DNA of 64,000 nucleotides from Lampris incognitus (Eukaryota > Chordata > Actinopteri > Lampriformes > Lampridae): the NCBI RefSeq assembly GCF_029633865.1, contig NC_079214.1, positions 20,046,950 to 20,110,949 on the forward strand. The letters are read 5' to 3'. Positions 47,069 to 55,591 of this stretch are shown in pieces; within the stretch, counting starts at the first letter, position 1; each line of letters begins with the position of its first letter. The position numbers and the translations under genes are program-made. The notes under the pieces were generated by a model. It searched no databases and had not been told where the DNA came from. It saw only the letters and a list, made by a program, of their open reading frames with translations.

Positions 47069-47430
47069 TTCCGGTGTGGGGAAATGGCGGCGCGAATTCA
47101 CGTTCGCAGCGGCCTCACCCAGTACCGGTGTGGGAAGATGGCGGCGCGAAGTTTTTGTCTTGTTGTTGGCTGGGAGAGCTGGCAATGGATCGGCTGTGAG
47201 AGCTTGGTCTGCTGCGCTGTGGGCCCAAGGACCGCAGCCTTGCCCAGCCCCGGAGCTGCACCCGAGGAGGTAACACCGAGGACGGTCTGACAGGAAACGG
47301 AGCAGGCTAAGCTAACTGCTTGCCCACGCAAACCGGCAGTTCCGATAAGGGCTGTCTGGCTGCGGCCTCACCTAGCGTTGACTGTGGCGTTTTTGATGTT
47401 GTTGTGTGGAGTGCGGGGAGGTGTGTCAAG
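47069..47430 (+). repeat. LINE-like 5' region with repeated subunit, left of Copia
   Basis: The block 'ccggtgtgggaagatggcgg' and its neighbour 'ccggtgtggggaaatggcgg' occur twice within 60 bp. The following part (about 47160-47345) is partly repeated after the Copia element at 52455-52640: 'gagcttggtctgct', 'gaccgc', 'ggagctgc(g/a)cccgag', 'aggctaagctaactgct'. This suggests tandem monomers of a LINE 5'UTR interrupted by Copia. The family is uncertain. Confidence 0.5.
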
Positions 47431-47752
47431 TGTCAGATGTATCGGCGTAGCGGTGGAGATTGATACAACTTGACACTATTAGTATCTTTAGCCTTTGGCA
47501 TATTTATTTTCCATCAGGCTCATCATGCGACCATGATGTCGCATGATCTTGAATCAACAAGTCTACCGGAACTGGTAGGCTACCAACAGAAGAAGTGGCA
47601 GTGACATCACATCCTGATGCACTGCCTAGTGTAAACATTGCCCTCTGGTGGACAAATAATATTATTGCCCTCTACTGGGCACAGGAGTTATATCCATTAC
47701 TATGAACACAATAAGTAAGGGCGTACATTATATTATAATAAAACATTCAACA
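47431..47752 (-). repeat. Copia 3' LTR
   Basis: 322-bp terminal repeat identical by eye to 52129-52450. Confidence 0.96.
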
Positions 47753-47889
47753 CCCCCACTCGCACATAGCTTATTGTGGTATAACAGTGCAATGTAGAAA
47801 ACAATAACCAAAAATATTCCCGCTATTTGGGGATGTTACCAAAATAACAAAAATACAATGAGTCACACCATACATGGCGTTTTAGCAGT

Positions 47890-50800
47890 TCAAGTACCAA
47901 ACAAGTGCTGAGCAAACTTTTTAAGTTGTAGCTTTGTGGCTGGTTTGGTCATCAAGTCAGCGATCATGCTGTCAGTAGGACAGTATTCCAGAGATATCTT
48001 ACCACTACTAACAGTCTCTCGTATGAAGTGATATTTAATATCAATGTGTTTACATCTTTGGCGATTAACTGGATTTCTTGCTAAAGCAATTGCTCCTTGG
48101 TTGTCATCATAAACCTTAGTTTGTGCATATTTGTATTTATCCATACCCTTGAGTAGCTGATGTAAATACATACACTCCTGAATAGCTGACGCTAAGGCCA
48201 TGTATTCTGCCTCGCAGGTAGATAGTGCAACTGTCGGTTGTTTCCTACTCTTCCAAGAAATGAGAGAGCTTCTCTCACTTAGGCTGACACAATATCCCGT
48301 GGTGCTACGTCTATCAGAGACCTCTGAGGCCCAGTCAGCATCACTGTGGATTATAAGCCCTAGCTGACTTTTGTAATCCCTTTTAAAACATAAACCACGG
48401 TGACTTGTACCCTTGAGATACCTGAACACGTGCTTTACTGTGTTCCAGTGCTCCTCAGTTGGATCAGAGAAATGTTGGGAAAGTTTGCTGACCACAAAAC
48501 TTAAATCTGGCCTAGTGCAAGTAGCCAAATAAATCAAACTCCCAACTGCCTCTCGATACAACCTTGGATCTTCCATTTTTTCTGCATCCTCTGTGTATTC
48601 TAGTTTTGCCTCGCATGGGGTCTCTCTAGACTTACAGTCTTGCATCCCAAACCTGGAGAGGATTTTATTCACATACCTCTCTTGTGACATAGTGACTTGG
48701 CTCCCTGACTGGTGAAAATCAATCCCTAGAAAATGATTGAGTTTCCCCAGGTCTTTCATTTTGAACCTAGCGGTGAGCATCATTTTTACAGTTTTCACAA
48801 CATCCTCATTGTTAGCGGCAATGATTAGATCATCAACCCATACAACAATGATTACTTTTTCATTTTCCTTTTCCCTTGTGTATTGACAGTTATCAGCAGG
48901 ATTTTGTTTGAAACCATTTTCTGTGAGGTATGCATGTAACAGAGCATACCAGTTCCTGCCGGACTGTTTAAGTCCATAAAGGGACTTCTGTAGTTTGCAT
49001 ACTAGTCGTTCTCCGGTTTTTGATACCTCCTCATAACCTTCTGGTTGTTCTAGGTATATCTCTTTATCTATTTTTGCATGCAGGTATGCAGTTTTTACAT
49101 CCATCTGATGTAAAACTAAATCGTCCTGCACTGCTTTCTGCATGACAACTCTAACAGTAGTCATGTCAGCTGTCGGCGAGAAGGTTTCTTCGTAGTCAAT
49201 ACCTTCCTTTTGGCTGTAGCCCTTAGCTACATATCTAGCCTTACATTTTTCTGACCCATTAGCGTCACTCTTTAGGGAATACACCCACCTGCCCCCCACT
49301 GTCTTTTTGCCTGGTGGCAACTGGGTGATTTTAAAAGTCTCATTCTCTTTCAGTGACTGCATTTCGTCATCCATAGCATTTTTCCACTGTTTTGACTTTG
49401 TTGACCTGATAGCTTCCTGAAAAGTTTGTGGTATGTCACAAACAGCTCTGTAACAAGCATCTACACAAATTACCAGTGTGTCTGTTGTATCAGTGTCGTA
49501 TTCCTGTAAATGCGCTGGCATTCTCCTATTTCTAGGTGGGTTCCTTCTAACTCCCCCACTGCTTGGCTGTTCACTCTCGACCTCAGAAACATCACCACCA
49601 ACACTTTGACCTGATGCATTTTCATCATCATTTATCTCATTGTCATAGACCATGGGTTCTACCTCCCTGTCCTGACATTCACTGTGTGGTCCCTGTGTCT
49701 GTGTTTCTTTCTCTTTAGGGGTCCTATTGTTGAACTTCACCAACCTGTGTCGTGATACCTTCTGTGTGTCAGGAAAATATACAAGATAAGCAGGACTATT
49801 CTTATCGTAGCCCACAAAAACACCCTCTTTACATCTGGAGTCCATCTTCCCTTTCTCTTGTGTGTATGTAAAACACACAGACCCGAATTTCTGAAGTCTG
49901 GACATGTCTGGTTTCTTGCCTGTAAGCATCTCATATGGTGTTTGCTGGGTGCGTTTACTATAGCACCTATTTCTTACGTGTGCTGCGGTCTGCACAGCAT
50001 GACTCCACAGTGTATCTGGTAACTTGCTGTCTAGCAGCATACACCTACCCATCTCAAAGAGGGTTCGCCAACCTCTCTCCGCTGTACCGTTCTGGTGAGG
50101 TGAATAGGGTGCGGATGTTTCATGTTTTATGCCATTTTTGGTTAGCAGCGCTCTGAACTCTTTACTGGTGAATTCGCTCTCATTATCTGAGCGAATTATT
50201 TTGACCTTTCCAAAGGGGGCGGAGTCTGCTAAGTACCTCTCTGTGGCCTGTAAAGCATCACTTTTGGATTTGAGAAAATATACGGTCATCGCACCCGAAT
50301 AATCGTCTGTAAAAGACTGTGCATACTTGTGACCTTCTAGACTTGGGGTTCTCATGGGACCAGCAAGATCCGTATGGACTAGCTGAAGAGGCTCTGTAGC
50401 CTTTTTATCTGCCTCTCTATTCCGTGTTTGTGTGAACTTTCCTTTAGTACATATCTCACACATCTGTGCTGGTCTAACAGCACTACCTCGTATTTCCATA
50501 CCTCTTACCACACCCATTAGTTTGCTTACATCCTCGTAGTTGCAATGCCCTAAAATCTCATGCCATGTTTGCATGTCATGGCACACACTGCAAGTATCAA
50601 CATTTTTCACAACAGTGGGTAGGTAGAACAAATTACCACTTTCATGGAAATCAAACCTGGTACCCTTCTTGGTGAGCATGTGACTGTCCCCTCTCTTAAA
50701 AGTCACTGTCGCCCCTGCATTGGTTGCTCTTGCCACTGAAAAGATGTCGTGCGGGTACGTCGGCATATACAATGCGTCCTGTAGCTGTGCGGTTTGTTCT

Positions 50801-51936
50801 CGTCCATCGCTGTCTAGTAGAGAGATCAGCGCCGTCCCTCTGCGTTGCGCTGTCCCCGTGCACTTAGTTCCATCTGCCAGCTCGATTGAATGGGCGTCGG
50901 GCTGGAAAGTGTTATCGAAGCTCTCGAACATGGCAATATCAGTCACAATGTGAGATGTCGCCCCAGCGTCCACCATGATCCCTTTCTTTTTCACATTGGC
51001 TGGTGGCCTGTCGTTGCTCGTCGTCATGAAGAGGAAGTCCCTGTCGTTCCTGCTCTCCTCCTCTTCGTCCTCTGCAACCTTTCGGGCTCCGTCTCCTTTT
51101 CCCTTCTTCCTGCACACTGAGTCAGCGTGCGAGTTGCTCCTGCAGTGACTGAACCACACTTTCTGGGTGCACTTGGTCCTGACATGTCCTTTAACACCAC
51201 ATCGGTAACACGTCAGAGTGGCTTCCCCATCTTTTCTTTGTGTCTTGGTGCCTTGTTTGCTTTGCTTAGTGTTAGTCTTCATCACAGTGTCCGCAGATCC
51301 AGACGTCCTCATCTTTTCGGACTCTTCATACACCCTCAATCTTCTCTTAAAGTCTTGGAATGTGACATTGTCCTCATTTTGTGTTACATGGACAGCCAGT
51401 GGTCTGAATGAGTCAGGCAGTCCATTCAAGATGGTGGCTACAAGTAGCCCATCACTTATATTCTCTCCTGCATCGCGGAGAGCTGTTATAATATTCTCTG
51501 CCCTTATTATGTAATCTGTAACAGTCTCAGTTCCTTCCATACTTATAGTGGTCAAGGATGTGTACAGATTCAGAATCCTTGGCTTGCTTTTACCTGTATA
51601 GTGCTCTCTTAATATTTTTAGAGCTTTGCGGCCATCTTCAGCAGCATCGTGTCTTATTAATGACAGACTCTTATCATCAAGTGAATTTACTAATTGTGCA
51701 TAACAGTCTGCATTTCTTGCTACATCTGTAGCTATAGCGTTAGCATCGGCACCGTCGGCTGGTGCTTGTAAAATAGTGTCTTTTAATTTCATTATGTGTA
51801 ACCGGCTAAGAAATCTTGTCTCCCACAGATCGTACTTATCCTCTGCTCCGTCGAACACGGGCCTCATTAACTGCTGCTGTAACAAGGAGACCCTTCCTGC
51901 TGCAGCCGCCATTATCACTTTCTTTTCCAAGTTCAA
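47890..51936 (-). CDS. Copia Gag-Pol polyprotein (1348 aa)
   Basis: One open frame carries the Copia order Gag, protease, integrase, reverse transcriptase, RNase H. Gag is about residues 1-300, with a CCHC zinc knuckle at 243-256 (CYRCGVKGHVRTKC). A second knuckle at 262-275 has Phe in place of the first Cys. The protease site DAGATSH is at 323-329. The integrase shows its HHCC finger (HEILGHCNYED...CEIC) and D,D,E core (HTDLAGP, RSDNESEF, NGTAERGWR). The reverse transcriptase has MDVKTAYLHA and the catalytic VVWVDDLIIA. RNase H has SDADWASEVSDRRSTTGY, CEAEYMALA and KHIDIKYHFIRE. No stop or frameshift is visible. Integrase before reverse transcriptase separates Copia from Gypsy. Confidence 0.95.
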   Translation of the reverse strand: MNLEKKVIMAAAAGRVSLLQQQLMRPVFDGAEDKYDLWETRFLSRLHIMKLKDTILQAPADGADANAIATDVARNADCYAQLVNSLDDKSLSLIRHDAAEDGRKALKILREHYTGKSKPRILNLYTSLTTISMEGTETVTDYIIRAENIITALRDAGENISDGLLVATILNGLPDSFRPLAVHVTQNEDNVTFQDFKRRLRVYEESEKMRTSGSADTVMKTNTKQSKQGTKTQRKDGEATLTCYRCGVKGHVRTKCTQKVWFSHCRSNSHADSVCRKKGKGDGARKVAEDEEEESRNDRDFLFMTTSNDRPPANVKKKGIMVDAGATSHIVTDIAMFESFDNTFQPDAHSIELADGTKCTGTAQRRGTALISLLDSDGREQTAQLQDALYMPTYPHDIFSVARATNAGATVTFKRGDSHMLTKKGTRFDFHESGNLFYLPTVVKNVDTCSVCHDMQTWHEILGHCNYEDVSKLMGVVRGMEIRGSAVRPAQMCEICTKGKFTQTRNREADKKATEPLQLVHTDLAGPMRTPSLEGHKYAQSFTDDYSGAMTVYFLKSKSDALQATERYLADSAPFGKVKIIRSDNESEFTSKEFRALLTKNGIKHETSAPYSPHQNGTAERGWRTLFEMGRCMLLDSKLPDTLWSHAVQTAAHVRNRCYSKRTQQTPYEMLTGKKPDMSRLQKFGSVCFTYTQEKGKMDSRCKEGVFVGYDKNSPAYLVYFPDTQKVSRHRLVKFNNRTPKEKETQTQGPHSECQDREVEPMVYDNEINDDENASGQSVGGDVSEVESEQPSSGGVRRNPPRNRRMPAHLQEYDTDTTDTLVICVDACYRAVCDIPQTFQEAIRSTKSKQWKNAMDDEMQSLKENETFKITQLPPGKKTVGGRWVYSLKSDANGSEKCKARYVAKGYSQKEGIDYEETFSPTADMTTVRVVMQKAVQDDLVLHQMDVKTAYLHAKIDKEIYLEQPEGYEEVSKTGERLVCKLQKSLYGLKQSGRNWYALLHAYLTENGFKQNPADNCQYTREKENEKVIIVVWVDDLIIAANNEDVVKTVKMMLTARFKMKDLGKLNHFLGIDFHQSGSQVTMSQERYVNKILSRFGMQDCKSRETPCEAKLEYTEDAEKMEDPRLYREAVGSLIYLATCTRPDLSFVVSKLSQHFSDPTEEHWNTVKHVFRYLKGTSHRGLCFKRDYKSQLGLIIHSDADWASEVSDRRSTTGYCVSLSERSSLISWKSRKQPTVALSTCEAEYMALASAIQECMYLHQLLKGMDKYKYAQTKVYDDNQGAIALARNPVNRQRCKHIDIKYHFIRETVSSGKISLEYCPTDSMIADLMTKPATKLQLKKFAQHLFGT

Positions 51937-52128
51937 TCTCCAAACGTTGAACTGCGGCTTGTAGAAACTCTCGTTGCGCGCTTTTCACTGCATTTTCAGC
52001 GGGAGTCTCTCGGCGCCGTCTTCAGAAGCCCTTTTAGCCTAGCTAGTAGCTTCACTTGGCTAACAGACAAAAGTTCGTTTTTCTGTTACCTTTCCTTGCT
52101 CTAAACTGGCATGACTGGGCCCATAACC

Positions 52129-52450
52129 TGTCAGATGTATCGGCGTAGCGGTGGAGATTGATACAACTTGACACTATTAGTATCTTTAGCCTTTGGCATA
52201 TTTATTTTCCATCAGGCTCATCATGCGACCATGATGTCGCATGATCTTGAATCAACAAGTCTACCGGAACTGGTAGGCTACCAACAGAAGAAGTGGCAGT
52301 GACATCACATCCTGATGCACTGCCTAGTGTAAACATTGCCCTCTGGTGGACAAATAATATTATTGCCCTCTACTGGGCACAGGAGTTATATCCATTACTA
52401 TGAACACAATAAGTAAGGGCGTACATTATATTATAATAAAACATTCAACA
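52129..52450 (-). repeat. Copia 5' LTR
   Basis: 322-bp terminal repeat; the primer-binding site starts at 52128 on the minus strand with no spacer. Confidence 0.96.
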
Positions 52451-52455
52451 TCAAG

Positions 52456-52830
52456 GGTGTCTGGCTGGTGCTGGATCGGCAGGGAGGGCTTGGTCTGCTT
52501 CCCCCGGTTGCCACAGGGACCGCGGCCCCTGCCTGGAGCTGCGCCCGAGGGGGAAACACTGAGGGATGTCTGACAGGACTCGTAATCAGGGCAGGCTAGG
52601 CTAACTGCTAGCTCATGCAGACCGGCGGTTCCGACGGTCATCCTGGCTGGCGTTTGTTCCCCTGGACGGTGATTTTTGTTTGTTTGTTTTAGTTTTGATA
52701 TGTGTTAGTTTGACTATGTGTGTTCTTGTAGTTCTTGAATGTGTTTTTGTCTGTATGTTGCACTGCTGTGGTCTTTGGGAAAACGGCGTTTCGTTTCACT
52801 TCATGTGCGCAAGTACATGAAATGGAATGA
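52456..52830 (+). repeat. LINE-like sequence right of Copia
   Basis: It continues the interrupted element at 47069-47430: a second 5'UTR-like monomer (about 52455-52640), then a short 3'-like part ('ttgtttgttttagttttgat' to 'gcgcaagtacatgaaatgg'). The absence of any ORF suggests a heavily deleted L2-type copy. Confidence 0.45.
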
Positions 52831-52930
52831 CGAAGTGTTCCTGATTCCTGATGTCGCCTCATCCATTCAAACAATTAGTTGTAATTTCTATCTCATTTCC
52901 AGCGTTGTTAGTTTTATTGAGGGTATTTGA

Positions 52931-52956
52931 TGACGTCGCGGTATTTGATGACGTCA
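52931..52956 (+). promoter_or_regulatory. Two CRE-like sites in a short tandem repeat
   Basis: The unit GGTATTTGATGACGTC occurs twice, giving TGACGTCG at 52931-52938 and the perfect CRE palindrome TGACGTCA at 52949-52956. They lie about 1.1 kb upstream of the NMB TATA box. Function is inferred from the consensus only. Confidence 0.5.
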
Positions 52957-53185
52957 CTGTGTTCAGTGTGCACCTGATGGATGGAAGCGATACCACAATT
53001 ACGAGCCTTTGACAAGTTGGATATAACTTTAGGTTTATTATTCATTTCATAGAACAAGCCAGTTGGAGGAGCGGTGAGAAGATCAAGCATGTTAAAGGGA
53101 AGACACAATGAGTCCAAATCATACCAAACTGAAAACAGTACATCGGCTCAGAGAGCAGCCCTCAGTTATCCATGGTTGCAAAAGC

Positions 53186-53193
53186 TGACGTCA
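53186..53193 (+). promoter_or_regulatory. CRE palindrome upstream of NMB
   Basis: TGACGTCA lies inside the longer palindrome GCTGACGTCAGC (53184-53195), about 850 bp upstream of the NMB TATA box. CREB-family factors bind this sequence. Confidence 0.5.
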
Positions 53194-53222
53194 GCCTGCC
53201 ACTAATCAGCGCAGCATGATTG

Positions 53223-53224
<2 letters not shown>

Positions 53225-53297
<73 letters not shown>
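53225..53297. repeat. (GT)n microsatellite upstream of NMB
   Basis: About 70 bp of pure GT between the CRE sites and the NMB core promoter. Confidence 0.96.
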
Positions 53298-53299
<2 letters not shown>

Positions 53300-54038
53300 G
53301 GTTAAGAAAAGGGAAAAGGATAACGCAGGCTACTGACCACTACACCCCGAAGTGACAAGATGAGGCGCTCTGTCTCGTAGCGGTGAAAATCAGCAGGTCC
53401 TCATGTTTTCACAAGTCTGAGGCAAAATCACAGCAGTACGCCACAACTGGCCAGATGTCATGTGCTGATGACCAGGGCCAGGCTTGGTCCCTGTTGGAGG
53501 TATTGTGGCAGGAAATGGTGTGCTGGTCTCAGCTTCCTAGGAAAGAATTAAGGCTCTCTTGTGGCATGTGTAAAAAAAAAGAAAAAGGTTGTTGTTGTTT
53601 TTTAAATCAACCATACAATTATCACCTCTTGTCAAAACCCATGTGATCATGTTCTAGGGTTGGTTTTGTTAATTGGTGGTACTCATTATGTCCTTTGCTC
53701 CTCTATCAGCATGCGGTGACTCAAACCATCGTCATGACCAGATTTTATGTATCTGACGCAGAGAACTTCAACATTTGTTTTTTGTTTTTTGTTGTTGTTG
53801 TTGTTGTTTTTCATACTGCTATTGATACTCCCAAATGACAATTAGGAAAATGTTCGACGCAGCACCGCCCACGTGCGGATCTGCCACGACAGTAGGACAG
53901 AATAAAGGAGGCGACGCACTGGAAGATAGATAATTAACGACTGCCTCAGCAACTATTTGACACGGCGAATTAATTCGCAGATTGCACGTAAACCCCCTAC
54001 GTGCACAAACGAGAGATCCCACCCCAAATACGGCAGCC

Positions 54039-54045
54039 TATAAAA
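54039..54045 (+). promoter_or_regulatory. NMB TATA box
   Basis: TATAAAA in a GC-rich setting, about 109 bp upstream of the NMB start codon, so transcription would begin near 54070. Tissue-restricted neuropeptide genes commonly have TATA promoters. Confidence 0.75.
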
Positions 54046-54153
54046 GCCGCCGCGCGCGCCTGAGCCCGAGCCCGAGCCATCCGTCCCGATTAAAGAAGGA
54101 GCCACTTGGACTTCTGCGCCCTGGAGGAGGACAGCCGCTGCTCCCTTGTTGCG

Positions 54154-54824
54154 ATGCGTGGGTGCGCGTTGAATCAGGTTTGCCATTGCGGTTTGCCGAC
54201 CTACCTGGTGCTGCTCTCTGTCGTGTCTCTCACCGCCGCGGTCAGCTTCGACCTGACCGAGCTCAGGAACAAAGTTGCCAAAATCAAAGTGAACCCCAGA
54301 GGCAATCTGTGGGCTACAGGTAAGCAGCCTTATCGTCCCTGTCTTGTGCACCAGCCCAGTCGGCTCGTGGCTTGTTTGTTGCAGCCTTGTTTTCCAACTC
54401 TTAACACAGGGGCTGATTAGAGTTTTAAGGGGATCTTGCCAAAAGTGTGAGGTTTTGATTCGAGACAACGTTAACAACGTTTTTCACATTAAGGGCATTT
54501 TATGGGCAAGAAGAGTGTGATGGACAACACTCTGCTGCCTTCGGCCGACGGCCCGGGTGTGGATGCGTTCGGAGTTGGCCTGGGTCCGGAACAAAACGAG
54601 GATCTCTTCCAGGAGGTTTTACGAGTGGCCCTACAAGCCCAGGTGGACACGCAGAAAGGCCTTCCGAAAAGCCAGGTGAGACAAGTGCATAGAAATGGGA
54701 AAACATTTGATGGAGACGGAAGGGGGAAAAGTGACCACCTGCAAAGTTAACCCCTGATGTTATGCACTCTCTGTTTTAGGAGACGGGGTTGCTAATGAAG
54801 ATTTTAGAAAACTACCGAAAGTGA
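54154..54824 (+). CDS. nmb: Neuromedin B precursor (three exons)
   Basis: NMB is a bombesin-family neuropeptide acting on the Gq-coupled receptor NMBR. Coding exons are 54154-54319, 54494-54675 and 54780-54824, all with GT-AG introns, giving 130 residues. A signal peptide occupies about residues 1-30 (hydrophobic LPTYLVLLSVVSLTAAV). The mature decapeptide GNLWATGHFM is residues 50-59, followed by the amidation glycine Gly60 and dibasic Lys61-Lys62 cleavage site; the preceding Arg49 is the N-terminal cleavage site. Intron 1 splits the peptide between Thr55 and Gly56. The C-terminal extension ends MKILENYRK. GRP, the other bombesin-family gene, ends GHLM, so FM identifies NMB. Linkage to SEC11A, as in human, supports it. 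Confidence 0.97.
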
Positions 54825-55082
54825 GCTCCTGAACGAATTAAAGCATGGACACTCAAGAGGTCATCTGATCTGACCTCGCTGGTCAGGATAACAATGATAA
54901 TAATAACAATGCCCCGTGTCTATAGTCTTCTTTATCATAATTGTAATTTCACAGGAACTGACATTATCATAGTTCGCGTCGCTTACAACAGGCTCTACCT
55001 GTCACTTGTGTGGGGAATTTGTTTTCACGTTATATGGATGATGTGTACTACGACACTGTATTGTTGAAAACTATTTATTTCA

Positions 55083-55088
55083 AATAAA
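55083..55088 (+). terminator. NMB poly(A) signal
   Basis: AATAAA about 260 bp after the NMB stop codon; the first canonical hexamer downstream. Confidence 0.65.
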
Positions 55089-55127
55089 ATGATTCTTTGC
55101 AAAGGCTGTGATGTCACTCTATCCCAG

Positions 55128-55481
55128 GTAAAGACACTTTTATTCGACCCGAGTGGAGAACACACACCCGCATACCTGAGCTGCTCAACATGCAGAACAG
55201 CAGCCTGGTGCTGGGCCACATGGAGACCATGATGAACACAATAACCAGGGAATTTCACCTTACATATATCATGTTTAAGGACCCTACTGCAGTTCCTCGC
55301 ATTGAACTGTTTGGTAAAGTGAAGTATATAACCCAAGTTAGTTTTCAAATAATAATCCCTTGACTATTCCCAACCCCATTTTGTGAGACATTACATGCAA
55401 TTGATTCTTATTCTTAATTTAGACGATAAACTGGTGCAGCATCATGACAAAAAATATCCAAATTTGATCCCGATACAGTAA
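55128..55481 (+). CDS. Two candidate exons of an unidentified gene
   Basis: Candidate exon 55128-55313 (186 nt) has an acceptor (CTATCCCAG) and donor (GTAAAG); candidate exon 55423-55481 has an acceptor (CTTAATTTAG) and ends at TAA. The phases join (G|AC = Asp) to give about 80 codons without a stop, including PEWRTHTRIPELLNMQ, EFHLTYIMFKDPTAVPRIEL and LVQHHDKKYPNLIPIQ. I do not recognise the protein. The frame runs open across about 83 codons in exon 1. It starts 40 bp after the NMB poly(A) signal, and no upstream exon was found. NMB exon 1 would be phase-compatible, exon 2 would not. It could be a last part of an unknown gene, an alternative NMB 3' end, a pseudogene or chance. Confidence 0.35.
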
Positions 55482-55591
55482 CACGGGGAGACGATAAACG
55501 ATGACATTGAATTGTTGCCCAGCCTTATGCATACAAGCATTGTGACCACCGCTTGGTGTAATTAACAGTGATTAATTATAGAGGAGGGGGT

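Larger units (their letters stand above)
47431..52450 (-). mobile_element. Ty1/Copia LTR retrotransposon, apparently intact
   Basis: The 5020-bp element has two 322-bp LTRs (47431-47752 and 52129-52450), identical by eye, flanked by a perfect 5-bp duplication TCAAG (47426-47430 and 52451-52455). On the minus strand the sequence directly after the 5' LTR (GGTTATGGGCCCAG, 52115-52128) is complementary to the anticodon arm of initiator tRNA-Met, the internal primer site known from Drosophila copia. A polypurine tract AGTGGGGG (47753-47760) precedes the 3' LTR. Confidence 0.96.
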
